Assembly: GCA_964407695.1 (NCBI GenBank)
Contig: CAYOWQ010000001.1
Location: 558,001 to 622,000 of the forward strand
Source: CAYOWQ01 sp964407695
GTDB lineage: Bacteria > Planctomycetota > Phycisphaerae > Phycisphaerales > SM1A02
Length of the DNA: 64,000 bases
Direction of reading: 5' to 3'
In this document: in pieces, positions 27,742 to 36,818 of the stretch
Position numbering within the stretch: the first letter of the stretch is position 1
How the letters are laid out: each line of letters begins with the position of its first letter
Program-made: the position numbers and the translations under genes
Notes under the pieces: generated by a model
Told to the model about the DNA's origin: nothing
The model's input: the letters and a program-made list of their open reading frames with translations, nothing else
Databases searched by the model: none

Positions 27742-30351
27742 ATGAACCTGGGTAAGGCGGCGCGGTTTCTCGTTGCAAAGTGCTGGATGGCGGCGGTCAT
27801 CGTTTTGGCGGCCTTCGCGGCCACCCCGGCGATGGCCCAGGGCACCGGAGGTGCATTGCCGGACCCGGTCTCCGGCGGTGATCTCAACAAATTTCTCGAC
27901 CGATACCTCGACCTGAATCCAGAGCAATGGATGGCCGTGGAGAAGGCCCATGAGTCCTACAAGGAAGAATTCAAACGCCTCCGCGAGAACGAGATTCAGA
28001 AGTTTCTCGACGAGATGAGCAAGCTGCAGGGCCGAATGCCGAAGCGGGACGAGCTGAAGGCCTTCCTTGACAAGATGGATCTGCTTCAGGGTCGCATTCG
28101 CGGTCTTGACGCCAGACTTTTCAGCCAGATCGAAATCTCGCTGGAGGATTCACAGCGGGCGCTGATGCCGCGCGTGCGGCTGGCTCGTGATCGTGACATT
28201 TATCAGGGCGCTTTGACGCGCAACATGCCGGGTGGAAGCGCGTTCGACCTTTCAGAGGTGTATTTCGCCACGGACATGTCGCCGGAGGAGCGCCAGGCCA
28301 CTGACCCGCTGATCATGAGCTACGAGAACACGCTCACGAATCTGGCCAAGCGGCATTATGACGCCACGGTGAATTCGTTTGTAACCATGTTCGAAGCGAT
28401 CGAGAAATCCGGAGTCGACACGTCCTGGATGGAGGAGTTCCAGGACCCGGAAGTGATGAAGGACCCGGAACGAATCAAGGAACTGCAGGCCAAGGCCATG
28501 GAGTTTCAGAAGGCCATGATGGCGGCCATGGCCGACGCCATGAAGAAGAGCAACGAATTGGCGGCTGATATCACCAAGCTTCACCACACGACCGATCGAG
28601 GGATCGAGCCGCTGATGAAGCCCGAAACGGCCCGTCGATTCAAGGATGCATATTACAAGAAGGCCTACCCACGGCTGCGCAACGCCGACGGCGGTGCGGC
28701 GCGCATGTTCCAGGCTGCGTTGAAGCTTCACGACTTGACGCCCGATGAGCGTCAGACCATCAACGATACCTTTGGAGCGTTCCAGCGCCAGGACGATGCT
28801 CGCGTCGAAGAGATCGTCAAAGCGATCGATGAAAGTCAGGCGAGTCGAAATCCGATGGGGGGCTTTGGCGAAGACTTCCAGAAGGAGCAGGAGAAGCTCA
28901 ACGAAATGCAGACCAAGCGGGCCGAGGCGTCGACGGCCGCGATTGAGGGTCTGAAGTCGCTGCTTGGCCCCGAGCGTTCGGAACGGTTGGCTCGCGTGGG
29001 CACAAGTGAAGGCATGAACGATGTCATTCTTGGAATCGGCGACGTCATGGGATCCGAGGTCGCAGGCGAAGTGGCGGTGGCCGTGGGACAGGATTCGTCC
29101 ACGGCGCCGAAGCCCGACGATCCGGCTGTTGCCACAGCGCAGTCGTATTCCGGAGACCAGTACGTTCCCTCGGCCATGGGGCCGAAGGATGTTGCCATGA
29201 TTGCTCGAGAGCTTGACCTGAGCCCAGCGCAACGGACGGTGCTTGACTCAATGCACACCGACTACATTTCGCGATACAACGCGCTGAGTGACTCGATGAT
29301 CAAGCCGCTTCAGGAGGTGCAGCAGAAGCAGTGGAAGAAGGCGGCCGACGGCACCCAGGAACACGTGCCGCTGAGTGAGTCTGACATCGAGAAATCCTTC
29401 GAACTTCGAACGAAGGCGCGCGAGGCCATTGTGGACCTCGATCGGAATTTCTTCAGTGAAGTGGCTTCGGTGTTTACGGAAGACGGCGGCGAGTCGCCCT
29501 TGCGGCTGGCCCAGCTGCACCGAGCGTCACAGTGGTATTCATCGTCGAATCTCCAAATGTGGCGCGGCCCGTTCGACTCCGGCGAGGAGCGCGATGTGGA
29601 TCCCCTGCAGGTGGTGACGTCGGTGCAGCTTGACGAGACCTCCCGATACATCGTGGACCAGATCCTCCTCGACAACGCTGACGAACTGATGGACTCGATG
29701 AAGACGTTGAGCGCCATCGAGTTGACCAATCAGATGGAATCGGACAAGTACTATGCGAAGATCGAAGTGATGCAGAAGGAGGACCCGGAATCAGTCATGG
29801 GCTCCGGGTTTGATTGGATGGAGGTTTCTCGCAAGGCGGCCGAGCGAAGCAAAGAGGCCCTTGCCAAGCGCAAGTCGTTGAACAAGGAGATCTTCGAAAC
29901 GATTGATGCAGCGCTCAGCCCGGCGGAAGCGAAGAAGGTGATTCGCGCGTTCAACCGCCAGGCCTATCCGGACGTTTTCAACGACACAAAGTCAGCCGAG
30001 AAGTTCCTTGAGCAGGCGCGTGCCTTGAAGGATCTGAGCGATTCGCAGGTGCGGGCTCTCGACGCTGCGACAAAGGAATTCTCCGAGGAGTACGACAGGA
30101 TTTCAGCGGAGATGATCAAGATCTCCATGAAGCAGGAATCGCCGATGGAGGAAGGAAACGATCCTGAAAGATGGAAGGACTACATGAAGCTGCAGCAGGA
30201 ACAGGCCAAGCATCGCTTTGATCGCGATGAGGCCTCGGCCAAGGCGATTCGGAGGATTCGTTCGATCCTCTCCGCGGAACAGGCCGCGTTCGTGCCCGGT
30301 CTTGACAAGGCGGATCAGGTGAAGACCAACGAATGGGGATTCCCAGACTAA
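27742..30351 (+). CDS. Large secreted helical protein with repeated L-x-P-x-Q/E motifs
   Basis: 869 residues after GGAAGGTGGGAG. Signal peptide MNLGKAARFLVAKCWMAAVIVLAAFAATPAMAQ. The rest is strongly charged and helical, with a recurring motif starting a helix: LNPEQW (about 58), MSPEER (179), LTPDER (332), LGPERS (408), LSPAQR (493), LSPAEA (725), LSDSQV (765), LSAEQA (843). This recalls the LTxxQ motif of the periplasmic Spy/CpxP chaperones, here in many copies. Not a family I know. Its TAA overlaps the TAG of the convergent methyltransferase. Confidence 0.7.
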   Translation: MNLGKAARFLVAKCWMAAVIVLAAFAATPAMAQGTGGALPDPVSGGDLNKFLDRYLDLNPEQWMAVEKAHESYKEEFKRLRENEIQKFLDEMSKLQGRMPKRDELKAFLDKMDLLQGRIRGLDARLFSQIEISLEDSQRALMPRVRLARDRDIYQGALTRNMPGGSAFDLSEVYFATDMSPEERQATDPLIMSYENTLTNLAKRHYDATVNSFVTMFEAIEKSGVDTSWMEEFQDPEVMKDPERIKELQAKAMEFQKAMMAAMADAMKKSNELAADITKLHHTTDRGIEPLMKPETARRFKDAYYKKAYPRLRNADGGAARMFQAALKLHDLTPDERQTINDTFGAFQRQDDARVEEIVKAIDESQASRNPMGGFGEDFQKEQEKLNEMQTKRAEASTAAIEGLKSLLGPERSERLARVGTSEGMNDVILGIGDVMGSEVAGEVAVAVGQDSSTAPKPDDPAVATAQSYSGDQYVPSAMGPKDVAMIARELDLSPAQRTVLDSMHTDYISRYNALSDSMIKPLQEVQQKQWKKAADGTQEHVPLSESDIEKSFELRTKAREAIVDLDRNFFSEVASVFTEDGGESPLRLAQLHRASQWYSSSNLQMWRGPFDSGEERDVDPLQVVTSVQLDETSRYIVDQILLDNADELMDSMKTLSAIELTNQMESDKYYAKIEVMQKEDPESVMGSGFDWMEVSRKAAERSKEALAKRKSLNKEIFETIDAALSPAEAKKVIRAFNRQAYPDVFNDTKSAEKFLEQARALKDLSDSQVRALDAATKEFSEEYDRISAEMIKISMKQESPMEEGNDPERWKDYMKLQQEQAKHRFDRDEASAKAIRRIRSILSAEQAAFVPGLDKADQVKTNEWGFPD

Positions 30352-31133
30352 GGTGCGGCCGCGCCCGTTGAAAGCGTGAAGCGCCCGAAGATGTGGCGGT
30401 GAACGACGGGGTTGGTCCACCCCGCGGCGAGCGCCAGCCGTTTCGCTTCCGCTATGGTGAACCCTTTTTCCACGCTCAGGATGGCATCGTGACGCACCAT
30501 GGGCGATGCCGGCAAGGCGAGGATGCGAACGCCCAACCGGGCGATCGCACTTCGGCGCAAGTCATTCCAGACGGCGCCTATGGTGCAGAGATCCCGCATC
30601 TGCCGCAGCATTTCGACCGCATCTGGATCCGGGAGATGATGGAGAAACATTCCGGCGTGAACCACCTCGAATGAACGTGGGCCGAAGATCTCAAGGGAAC
30701 GCAGGGCATCGACAACTTCGACCGTGATCTCCGCGGAGGAGGCCGTCAGTTTCTGTGCGATCGCAACGGTCTTTTCGTGAAGATCAATTGCCGTCACGTG
30801 GATTGACATACCCCGAACGCGAGCCCATCGCACGATAGCCATCGGAATGTCCGCCGAGCCTGTCCCAAGATCAAGCACTCGAAGCCGGCGCCCAGCAGGC
30901 CAATGTGTGGAGAATTCGGCAACGCGCGCGATGGCAACATTCGACCCGCCGAGCCATCGATTGACGCCGCGAATGAAACCAAGAGCCCGAGCGAGTTCAC
31001 GCTCGTCAACACCCGGATCATCCATCAGCTCTGATGCCTGAGCCCGATGGGTGAGCGCAGCAACTCCATCGGTCTGACGGTCTGCAACCGCGGGATCATC
31101 CGATTTCCTGCCGTCAGGTCCGTGGTCGGTCAT
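30348..31133 (-). CDS. Class I SAM-dependent methyltransferase
   Basis: 261 residues. Motif I is RVLDLGTGSADIP, followed by VTAIDLHEKTVAIA, VVDALRSL and FEVVHAGMFLHHLPDPDAVEMLRQM. The N-terminal SELMDDPGVDERELARAL segment resembles methyltransferases that act on hydrophobic small molecules such as polyketide-derived or quinone-like compounds. The substrate is not known. Only 14 nt separate its start from the divergent next gene. Confidence 0.85.
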   Translation of the reverse strand: MTDHGPDGRKSDDPAVADRQTDGVAALTHRAQASELMDDPGVDERELARALGFIRGVNRWLGGSNVAIARVAEFSTHWPAGRRLRVLDLGTGSADIPMAIVRWARVRGMSIHVTAIDLHEKTVAIAQKLTASSAEITVEVVDALRSLEIFGPRSFEVVHAGMFLHHLPDPDAVEMLRQMRDLCTIGAVWNDLRRSAIARLGVRILALPASPMVRHDAILSVEKGFTIAEAKRLALAAGWTNPVVHRHIFGRFTLSTGAAAP

Positions 31134-31147
31134 CCGTAAACGATACG

Positions 31148-33085
31148 ATGGTCACCATGGCAATGCTTCGAATGGCAACTCTGCTCACTTCGTGCCTATT
31201 GACCACGTCCGCGGCCGGTCAGCAGCCACCGCCCAGCGCGCCGGAACAGCATTGGGCGATCAGGCTTGGGGTTCGCGTGGCCGAGGTTGAGCAGGCGGTG
31301 AAGACCGTGGATGCGGTTGTGCTGGTGCCCGATGCAGGGGCCTACCTGCGCGAGGTGAGCCGCTGGTCGCGCGTCCATGGCCGGTGGCCAGTCCTGATCG
31401 AAGATGATCGATACGCGCCGATGTTCATCCGAAGATTCCATCCGAAAGTGGTGGTTCGTGCCGGCGCCGGTGTTCCGATCGAGGCAGGCACTCTCGAATC
31501 CGCACTTCCGGCAGTTGTCGCCCGGTTCTGGGGAGGAGCGGACGCGGGTTCTGTCCAGGGTGTCTTCAAAGCCATGAACTTCGTTCCGCCCGGGCTGGTC
31601 GTCACATCAGCCCATGACCCCGCGTGGACCGCAGCCGTTGCCCTCGCTGCGGCACGAGGACAGGAAATCGCGTTCCTGGACGGTTCGTTCGGGGAAACAA
31701 ACGGAGCCCTGGATCGAGCCGGCTTTGAGAAGCTGGACACGGCCCTTCGTGAGTCGCTCGATGCAACCGGCCGCACCTACAAAGCTCTTGGCGACGACGT
31801 CGACGCCGTCACGATCTGCCGATCCATGGCCATGCAAACCAGAGGACTTGGCGGGTCCGGCGACAATCAACCGATCGCAACGACCGACGCCCTGCTGCGA
31901 AATGCAGACGGTTCCCGATCGGCCATCGTCAGCAACATCTTCGGTTCCGAAGCCCGATGCGCGTACGTCGCCATGTGTTCGCTCTTTCTGGTTCCGGAAA
32001 GTGTGATGCTGGTGAACGGCTACAAGGGCGGCCCCGGATGGGACGACTACGACACGCCTGACGCCGTACGAATGCTCATGGAGAAGGGGTATACGGTTTC
32101 AACCCAGCGGGGCCCTGACGGGGGGCGGAGAGACTGGAGGACACTCGGTATCGGAGGTCTGCACACGGACCTCTTGGCCGTGAACTCATCCGGCAATGCA
32201 GATTTCTTCGATCTGCTAGGCGAGCGGCTGACCAGCATGGACGTGCCGGTGTTCAATGAGCCGGCCGCGGTCCATTTCATCCATTCGTGGTCGATGACGC
32301 GCCCGGCCGACCCGACAACCGTCGGCGGTCGCTTCATCGAGCAGGGAGCGTATGCCTATGTTGGTTCGGTTCGCGAGCCGCAGCTCAATGCCTTCGTTAC
32401 GCCAAGGGCACTCGCTGACCGGTGGATGAACTTCGTTCCGTTTCTCGTGGCGGCACGAATGTGGGAGGGGCCGTATTCCAAGCCATGGTGCATCAATCTC
32501 TACGGAGATGTGCTCATGCTTGCGAGGCCGCCTTCCTCGCTTCCGTCGACGCGCGTGGCGCCGGAACAGCAGCCGGCCGGCACCACTGACCTGCGCGAGG
32601 AAGCCAAGAGAATGATCCGAGCGACGGAAGACGATCACACCGGCGAAGATTATCGCATGGCCATTCGGTTGACTGAATTGCTCGGCGAGGATGCGATCGC
32701 CTGTGCCCTGTGGGCCAATGCGGTCAAGGCCGAGGTCGCCGATGCCTCCGCGGCCGCCGCGATCGGACCGCTGTTTCGTCGTGGAAATCTCCGCGACTTC
32801 CTCGACGCGTTGAGCCGCCTGCGCGAGATTCGTGAAACGGATCGCGATCTGTTATGGCAGTTCGCAGCGCCGAGACTTGGGCCCGGCATGGATTCGGAAC
32901 TTCTGGCCCTCCTTCAGATCAATCTTCGCCGGCCGCGGATCGACCTCGACGCCAAGGAGATCACCAGGATCCTGAGGCAATCACAGGGCCAGCAGGCTGT
33001 CGATCATTTCATTGATCGAATCCTTGGCGGCGCCGTCGACGCCGCCATGCGGCAACGGCTGGAATCGATCCGTAAGGGCGGCTGA
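31148..33085 (+). CDS. Secreted protein of unknown function
   Basis: 645 residues with a signal peptide (MLRMATLLTSCLLTTSAAG). The N-terminal third has a Rossmann-like strand pattern (AVVLVPDAGAYL, WPVLIEDDRYAPMFI). The middle ends in GAYAYVGSVREPQLNAF and CINLYGDVLML, which recall caspase-like/C25-type folds where a surface-protein fragment ends with a 'GDPL' element, but no catalytic His-Cys pair could be assigned. The C-terminal 150 residues are helical. Stop codons of this gene and the next one share a TGATCA. Confidence 0.6.
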   Translation: MVTMAMLRMATLLTSCLLTTSAAGQQPPPSAPEQHWAIRLGVRVAEVEQAVKTVDAVVLVPDAGAYLREVSRWSRVHGRWPVLIEDDRYAPMFIRRFHPKVVVRAGAGVPIEAGTLESALPAVVARFWGGADAGSVQGVFKAMNFVPPGLVVTSAHDPAWTAAVALAAARGQEIAFLDGSFGETNGALDRAGFEKLDTALRESLDATGRTYKALGDDVDAVTICRSMAMQTRGLGGSGDNQPIATTDALLRNADGSRSAIVSNIFGSEARCAYVAMCSLFLVPESVMLVNGYKGGPGWDDYDTPDAVRMLMEKGYTVSTQRGPDGGRRDWRTLGIGGLHTDLLAVNSSGNADFFDLLGERLTSMDVPVFNEPAAVHFIHSWSMTRPADPTTVGGRFIEQGAYAYVGSVREPQLNAFVTPRALADRWMNFVPFLVAARMWEGPYSKPWCINLYGDVLMLARPPSSLPSTRVAPEQQPAGTTDLREEAKRMIRATEDDHTGEDYRMAIRLTELLGEDAIACALWANAVKAEVADASAAAAIGPLFRRGNLRDFLDALSRLREIRETDRDLLWQFAAPRLGPGMDSELLALLQINLRRPRIDLDAKEITRILRQSQGQQAVDHFIDRILGGAVDAAMRQRLESIRKGG

Positions 33086-33544
33086 TCAGAGATCGGGCTT
33101 CTTTCCAACCAGCTTATAGGTCCGCTCGCCCTCCATCCGGGCATAGACGGTGACTTGGCCGGTGGTTTGGTAACCTTCGAGATGGGCCGCCTGTATCGGC
33201 GTCACGACGTGTGCCACCATCTCATCAGGGCTTGGCGGACGGAACGTCGCAAAGACGTCAATGGCGTTGAACTGCCGTTCCGCGCCGTCAACCACCAGGG
33301 TCCAGCCCGAGGTTGGAGCCTGCGCCACGATGGCCACCCGAAGCATCAGTTCATCGCCCCCGAGAGTCTCCATGGCGAAGGCGGTCGGCGGTCCCGTGAA
33401 CTTCTCGTCAGATCGCACAAACGAACTGGCGGGACTCGTTGAATTGCCGGGAGGAGCGATTGGCGCCTTGGGCGAGGTTGGTTTGCACCCCAGGCCAATG
33501 AGGATCGTGGACGAAATCAGGACTGTTGTTCGACCGGCTGTCAT
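33086..33544 (-). CDS. Small lipoprotein
   Basis: 152 residues from ATG 33544 (MTAGRTTVLISSTILIGLGC), with lipobox IGLGC at Cys20 and a Pro/Ser-rich linker after it. The C-terminal ~90 residues form a beta-rich domain (ELMLRVAIVAQAPTSGWTL, GQVTVYARMEGERTYKL). Function unknown. It lies just downstream of sucD on the same strand. Confidence 0.65.
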   Translation of the reverse strand: MTAGRTTVLISSTILIGLGCKPTSPKAPIAPPGNSTSPASSFVRSDEKFTGPPTAFAMETLGGDELMLRVAIVAQAPTSGWTLVVDGAERQFNAIDVFATFRPPSPDEMVAHVVTPIQAAHLEGYQTTGQVTVYARMEGERTYKLVGKKPDL

Positions 33545-33572
33545 GGTGCTACAGGCTAGGCCGACAACCGCC

Positions 33573-34514
33573 TTAGATGCCAAGGGCCTTCGCCATTGTT
33601 GACCCGAGATCTGCCGGGCTCTCCGACACGTTGATCCCGCAAGATTTCAGCGATTCAATTTTCGACTGGGCGGTGTCGTCCGCCCCGCCGATGATGGCGC
33701 CGGCATGCCCCATACGCTTGCCCTTCGGCGCGGTGCGGCCCGCGATGAACGCGGCGATGGGCTTCTTCATGTGGGCCTTGGCCCAGCGGCCCGCATCAAC
33801 CTCATCGGACCCGCCAATTTCACCGATCATCACGACGCCATCCGTCTCCGGATCATCATTGAACATCTCCAGCAACTCGATGAAGTTCAAACCCTTCACG
33901 GGGTCGCCGCCGATGCCGACGCATGTGGTCTGGCCGATGCCGCGCTGCGAGCACTGCCACACGGCTTCATAGGTCAGTGTCCCGGACCGGCTCACGATCC
34001 CGACCGCCTTGCCGGTTTTCGCGTCCGCCTTATGCGTGTGAATGTATCCGGGCATGATGCCGATTTTGCACCCATCCTTGAACGAGGCGCTGGCCCCCTC
34101 GCCGCTGACGCGCTGTCCCGGCGAGATCACCCCGGGGCAATTCGGACCAATCAATTTTGAATCCGGGTAATCCCTCAACATGGCCCGCGCCTTCACCATG
34201 TCCTGAGTGGGAATGCCCTCGGTAATCGCGCAGATCACCTTGATACCCGCGCCCGCAGCCTCGAGGATCGCATCGGCTGCGAACGGAGGCGGCACAAAGA
34301 TCATGGTTGCATCGGCGCTGGTCGCCTTGACGGCGTCCCGAACGGTATTGAAGATCGGTAATCCGTTCTCGTCCTTCTCTCCACCCTTCCCGGGAGTGAC
34401 GCCGCCGACCATCCGGGTGCCGTATTCAAAGCAGCCCTTCGTGTGAAAGGCGCCTGCCGAACCGGTAATGCCCTGACAGATCACTCTCGTATTGCCATGA
34501 ACCAGAATTGCCAT
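33573..34514 (-). CDS. sucD: Succinyl-CoA ligase alpha subunit
   Basis: TCA-cycle enzyme making ATP or GTP from succinyl-CoA. CoA-binding GITGSAGAFHTKG at the N-terminus, VSRSGTLTYEAVWQ, and the phosphorylated histidine in GHAGAIIGG (His270, E. coli His246). It is 313 residues against about 289; the extra length is an insertion at about 137-168 (EGASASFKDGCK, HTHKADAKTG). No sucC is adjacent, so the beta subunit must be encoded elsewhere. Confidence 0.95.
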   Translation of the reverse strand: MAILVHGNTRVICQGITGSAGAFHTKGCFEYGTRMVGGVTPGKGGEKDENGLPIFNTVRDAVKATSADATMIFVPPPFAADAILEAAGAGIKVICAITEGIPTQDMVKARAMLRDYPDSKLIGPNCPGVISPGQRVSGEGASASFKDGCKIGIMPGYIHTHKADAKTGKAVGIVSRSGTLTYEAVWQCSQRGIGQTTCVGIGGDPVKGLNFIELLEMFNDDPETDGVVMIGEIGGSDEVDAGRWAKAHMKKPIAAFIAGRTAPKGKRMGHAGAIIGGADDTAQSKIESLKSCGINVSESPADLGSTMAKALGI

Positions 34515-34571
34515 AGGGCGGCAAGTGTAGCGGCATTCCCGCCGGCCGACCGCTGGTTCCGGCTCCGCCCG

Positions 34572-35654
34572 TCAGCCGCCGACATACTTCGAATAGAGTC
34601 GGCGGGCATCGGTCGGATCGTCGATTCCGGCGAACACTGCCCGGCCGTCGCGAAACAGCGTCATTTCAACGGCCTGGCCCTCATCGTTCCTCTCCGTTGC
34701 GAATGATCCGCGCAAGAAAAATGCGCTGGCCGCGAACGATCCGTGCGGCGCGAGGCGCTGGGCCATGGACTTAAGGTCAATCCCGGAGGTTCCATTCGCC
34801 GGAGTCACCTGCATCGCCCCGCGGCCGCACAGGCTCGTGACCACGCCGCCGGCTTTGGCGTTGAGGAACTCAAAATTCCTCGAAGCGCAGCAGGGGCATT
34901 GAGGGGAAATTCCTCCACCCATCTCGAAGCGCCGCCACTCGTTGCTCCAGAGATCGATCGAGAGCATCGATCGATCAATTGCTTCCCATGCACCCACCAA
35001 GGCTTTGATCGTCTGCGCTACCTCGAAGGACGCAATGGTCATCACCGCTGATGCAAGCACACCGGCGGTGTCACACGTTGGAGTGGTGCCCGCGGGGGGC
35101 GCTTCCGGAAAAATGCATCGCAGGCAGGGCGTCGCCATCTCAACGGGCCATCGCGTCGATCCCTTGGGAAGGATCGCCATGGCGAGTCCGGTTGTCGCCA
35201 CAGCCCCGCCGTAGAGGTAGGGAAGGCCGCGGCTCACGGCCAGATCGTTGAGAAGGTAGCGCGTCTCGAAGTTGTCGAGTCCGTCCACGATGACATCGGC
35301 TCCCTCGCTCAACGGTATCGCGTTGCACGCATTGAAATCCGCGACAACTCCACGAACCTCGACGTCTGAGTTGATTCGTTTCAGCCGGGCTTCCGCCGCT
35401 GCGGCCTTTGGAACTCCGTCCCGTGCATCGGACTCCTCAAACAAGGTCTGTCTCTGAAGGTTGGTCAGTTCGACGACATCGCGATCGATGATCGTCAGGC
35501 GTCCCACACCAGCGCGAGCCAGCAAGTCGCTGGCCACCGTTCCGAGCGCCCCGCAGCCGACGATAAGCGCGTGAGATTCGCGGAGTCGTCGCTGTCCCTC
35601 ATCGCCGATTCCGGGAAGCAGGCGCTGACGGTGATACCGATCGTGCGCGGCCAT
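34572..35654 (-). CDS. ThiF/MoeB-type E1-like adenylyltransferase
   Basis: 360 residues. Starts DRYHRQRLLPGIGDEGQ like MoeB/ThiF, then the nucleotide loop VGCGALGTVASDLLARAGVG, DRDVVELTNLQRQ, and DGLDNFETRYLLND. Zinc cysteines are CLRC (about 183-186) and CPCC (about 254-257), with the candidate catalytic Cys in PTCDTAG. These enzymes adenylate the C-terminus of ThiS/MoaD-like carriers. The ~100-residue C-terminal extension is not a rhodanese by eye. No thi or moa partner is next to it. Confidence 0.88.
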   Translation of the reverse strand: MAAHDRYHRQRLLPGIGDEGQRRLRESHALIVGCGALGTVASDLLARAGVGRLTIIDRDVVELTNLQRQTLFEESDARDGVPKAAAAEARLKRINSDVEVRGVVADFNACNAIPLSEGADVIVDGLDNFETRYLLNDLAVSRGLPYLYGGAVATTGLAMAILPKGSTRWPVEMATPCLRCIFPEAPPAGTTPTCDTAGVLASAVMTIASFEVAQTIKALVGAWEAIDRSMLSIDLWSNEWRRFEMGGGISPQCPCCASRNFEFLNAKAGGVVTSLCGRGAMQVTPANGTSGIDLKSMAQRLAPHGSFAASAFFLRGSFATERNDEGQAVEMTLFRDGRAVFAGIDDPTDARRLYSKYVGG

Positions 35655-35683
35655 GTACGAGATGCTAGTAGCGCCAAATGAAT

Positions 35684-35708
35684 ATCGCCCCGCGAAATGC
35701 GGGGCGAT
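35684..35708 (-). terminator. Terminator of the rpsL-rpsG operon
   Basis: Perfect 10-bp stem ATCGCCCCGC-GAAAT-GCGGGGCGAT, 21 nt past the rpsG stop, followed on the minus strand by ATTCATTTGG. Confidence 0.75.
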
Positions 35709-35729
35709 GGGTCAGATCAGTCGTGTTGA

Positions 35730-36221
35730 TTACCAGGCGAAGTGGGCAAACGCCTTGTTGGCCTCGGCCATTCGGTGCGTTTCCTCGCGCTTCGCGATGG
35801 CTTTGCCTTCACCCTTGGCGGCATCCATCAGTTCCTTGCTCAATCGGATGTGCATGGGCTTGCCTTTTTCATCGCGGGCAGCGCCGATGATCCACCGGAA
35901 CGTCAGAGATTGAGCACGGCCGGCTTTCAACTGCATCGGTACCTGGTAGTTGGCGCCGCCGACGCGCTTCGAACGGACTTCAACCTCCGGACGCACGCGG
36001 TTAAGCGCCTGGTGGAAGATCTCGATCGCCGTGGTCGGCATGTTCTCCGGCTTTTCCTTTTCAAGCCGCCGCTGGATTTCTTCCAGCGCACCGTACACGA
36101 CCCGGGTGGCGACGGCCTTCTTGCCGTCCTGCATGACACAGTTGATGAATTTGGAAAGCGTGATGTCGCTGAAACGCGGATCGGGCTTCAGCTGCTCTTT
36201 TGACTTCGTAACGCTGGCCAT
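35730..36221 (-). CDS. rpsG: Small ribosomal subunit protein S7
   Basis: 163 residues, about the usual 156. SKFINCVMQDGKKAVA, VRSKRVGGANYQVP and the C-terminal RMAEANKAFAHFAW are conserved. Assembles the 30S head and contacts the 3' domain of 16S rRNA. It lies 130 nt after rpsL. fusA and tuf, which usually follow in the str operon, are absent; a terminator follows instead. Confidence 0.98.
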   Translation of the reverse strand: MASVTKSKEQLKPDPRFSDITLSKFINCVMQDGKKAVATRVVYGALEEIQRRLEKEKPENMPTTAIEIFHQALNRVRPEVEVRSKRVGGANYQVPMQLKAGRAQSLTFRWIIGAARDEKGKPMHIRLSKELMDAAKGEGKAIAKREETHRMAEANKAFAHFAW

Positions 36222-36351
36222 GCGGGCTCCTTGACTGGCTGTTCGCCGCGAAATGCGGCCTGCTGTTCACCGCGGCCGGGCATTTCCCAAGGAGATCGCC
36301 GCGATTACTCGCCCAAGATTTCGCCCCGCGAACATCGCGGCGCGGATGAAA

Positions 36352-36723
36352 CTACTTCGGTCGTTTGACGCCGTAGAGCGATCGACCGCGCTTGCGGCCG
36401 TCAACACCAAGGCAGTCCAAGGCCCCGCGAACAACGTGATATCGCACACCGGGCAGGTCACGCACGCGGCCGCCGCGAACGAGCACGATCGAGTGCTCCT
36501 GCAGGTTGTGGCCTTCGCCGCCGATATACGCCGTCACTTCCTTGCCGTTGCTCAAGCGCACTCGGCAGACCTTTCGGAGAGCCGAATTCGGCTTCTTCGG
36601 GGTTACCGTGCGGACCTGCAGGCACACACCGCGCTTCTGCGGACATGCGGCGAGGTCCTTGACCTTTGACTTGGCTGCCGGGTCTCGGCGCGGCTTGCGA
36701 ACCAGCTGATTAATCGTGGGCAT
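36352..36723 (-). CDS. rpsL: Small ribosomal subunit protein S12
   Basis: 123 residues: MPTINQLVRKPRR, the decoding loop TPKKPNSALRKV (streptomycin-determining Lys region), VRGGRVRDLPGVRYH and GRKRGRSLYG. Lys at the KPNS site is the wild-type, streptomycin-sensitive form in other bacteria. Starts directly downstream of a good promoter. Confidence 0.98.
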   Translation of the reverse strand: MPTINQLVRKPRRDPAAKSKVKDLAACPQKRGVCLQVRTVTPKKPNSALRKVCRVRLSNGKEVTAYIGGEGHNLQEHSIVLVRGGRVRDLPGVRYHVVRGALDCLGVDGRKRGRSLYGVKRPK

Positions 36724-36757
36724 GGGTGCGTTGGGTTAGCTGAAAAGCGAACCGGGG

Positions 36758-36786
36758 AAGATAACAGCCTCTGCCTCTCGTTGCAA
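36758..36786 (-). promoter_or_regulatory. Promoter of rpsL-rpsG
   Basis: Minus strand TTGCAA (36786-36781), exactly 17 nt, TATCTT (36763-36758). It would give a leader of about 28 nt before the rpsL ATG. Confidence 0.6.
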
Positions 36787-36818
36787 GCAGATGATCGGCG
36801 TTCCCAGGGCTCTCCAGA

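Noticed and set aside
28252..29232. 326-codon ORF antisense to the large helical protein
   Set aside because: Shadow of a charged helical gene. No ribosome site, no recognisable domain, and the sense strand has a signal peptide and repeats.
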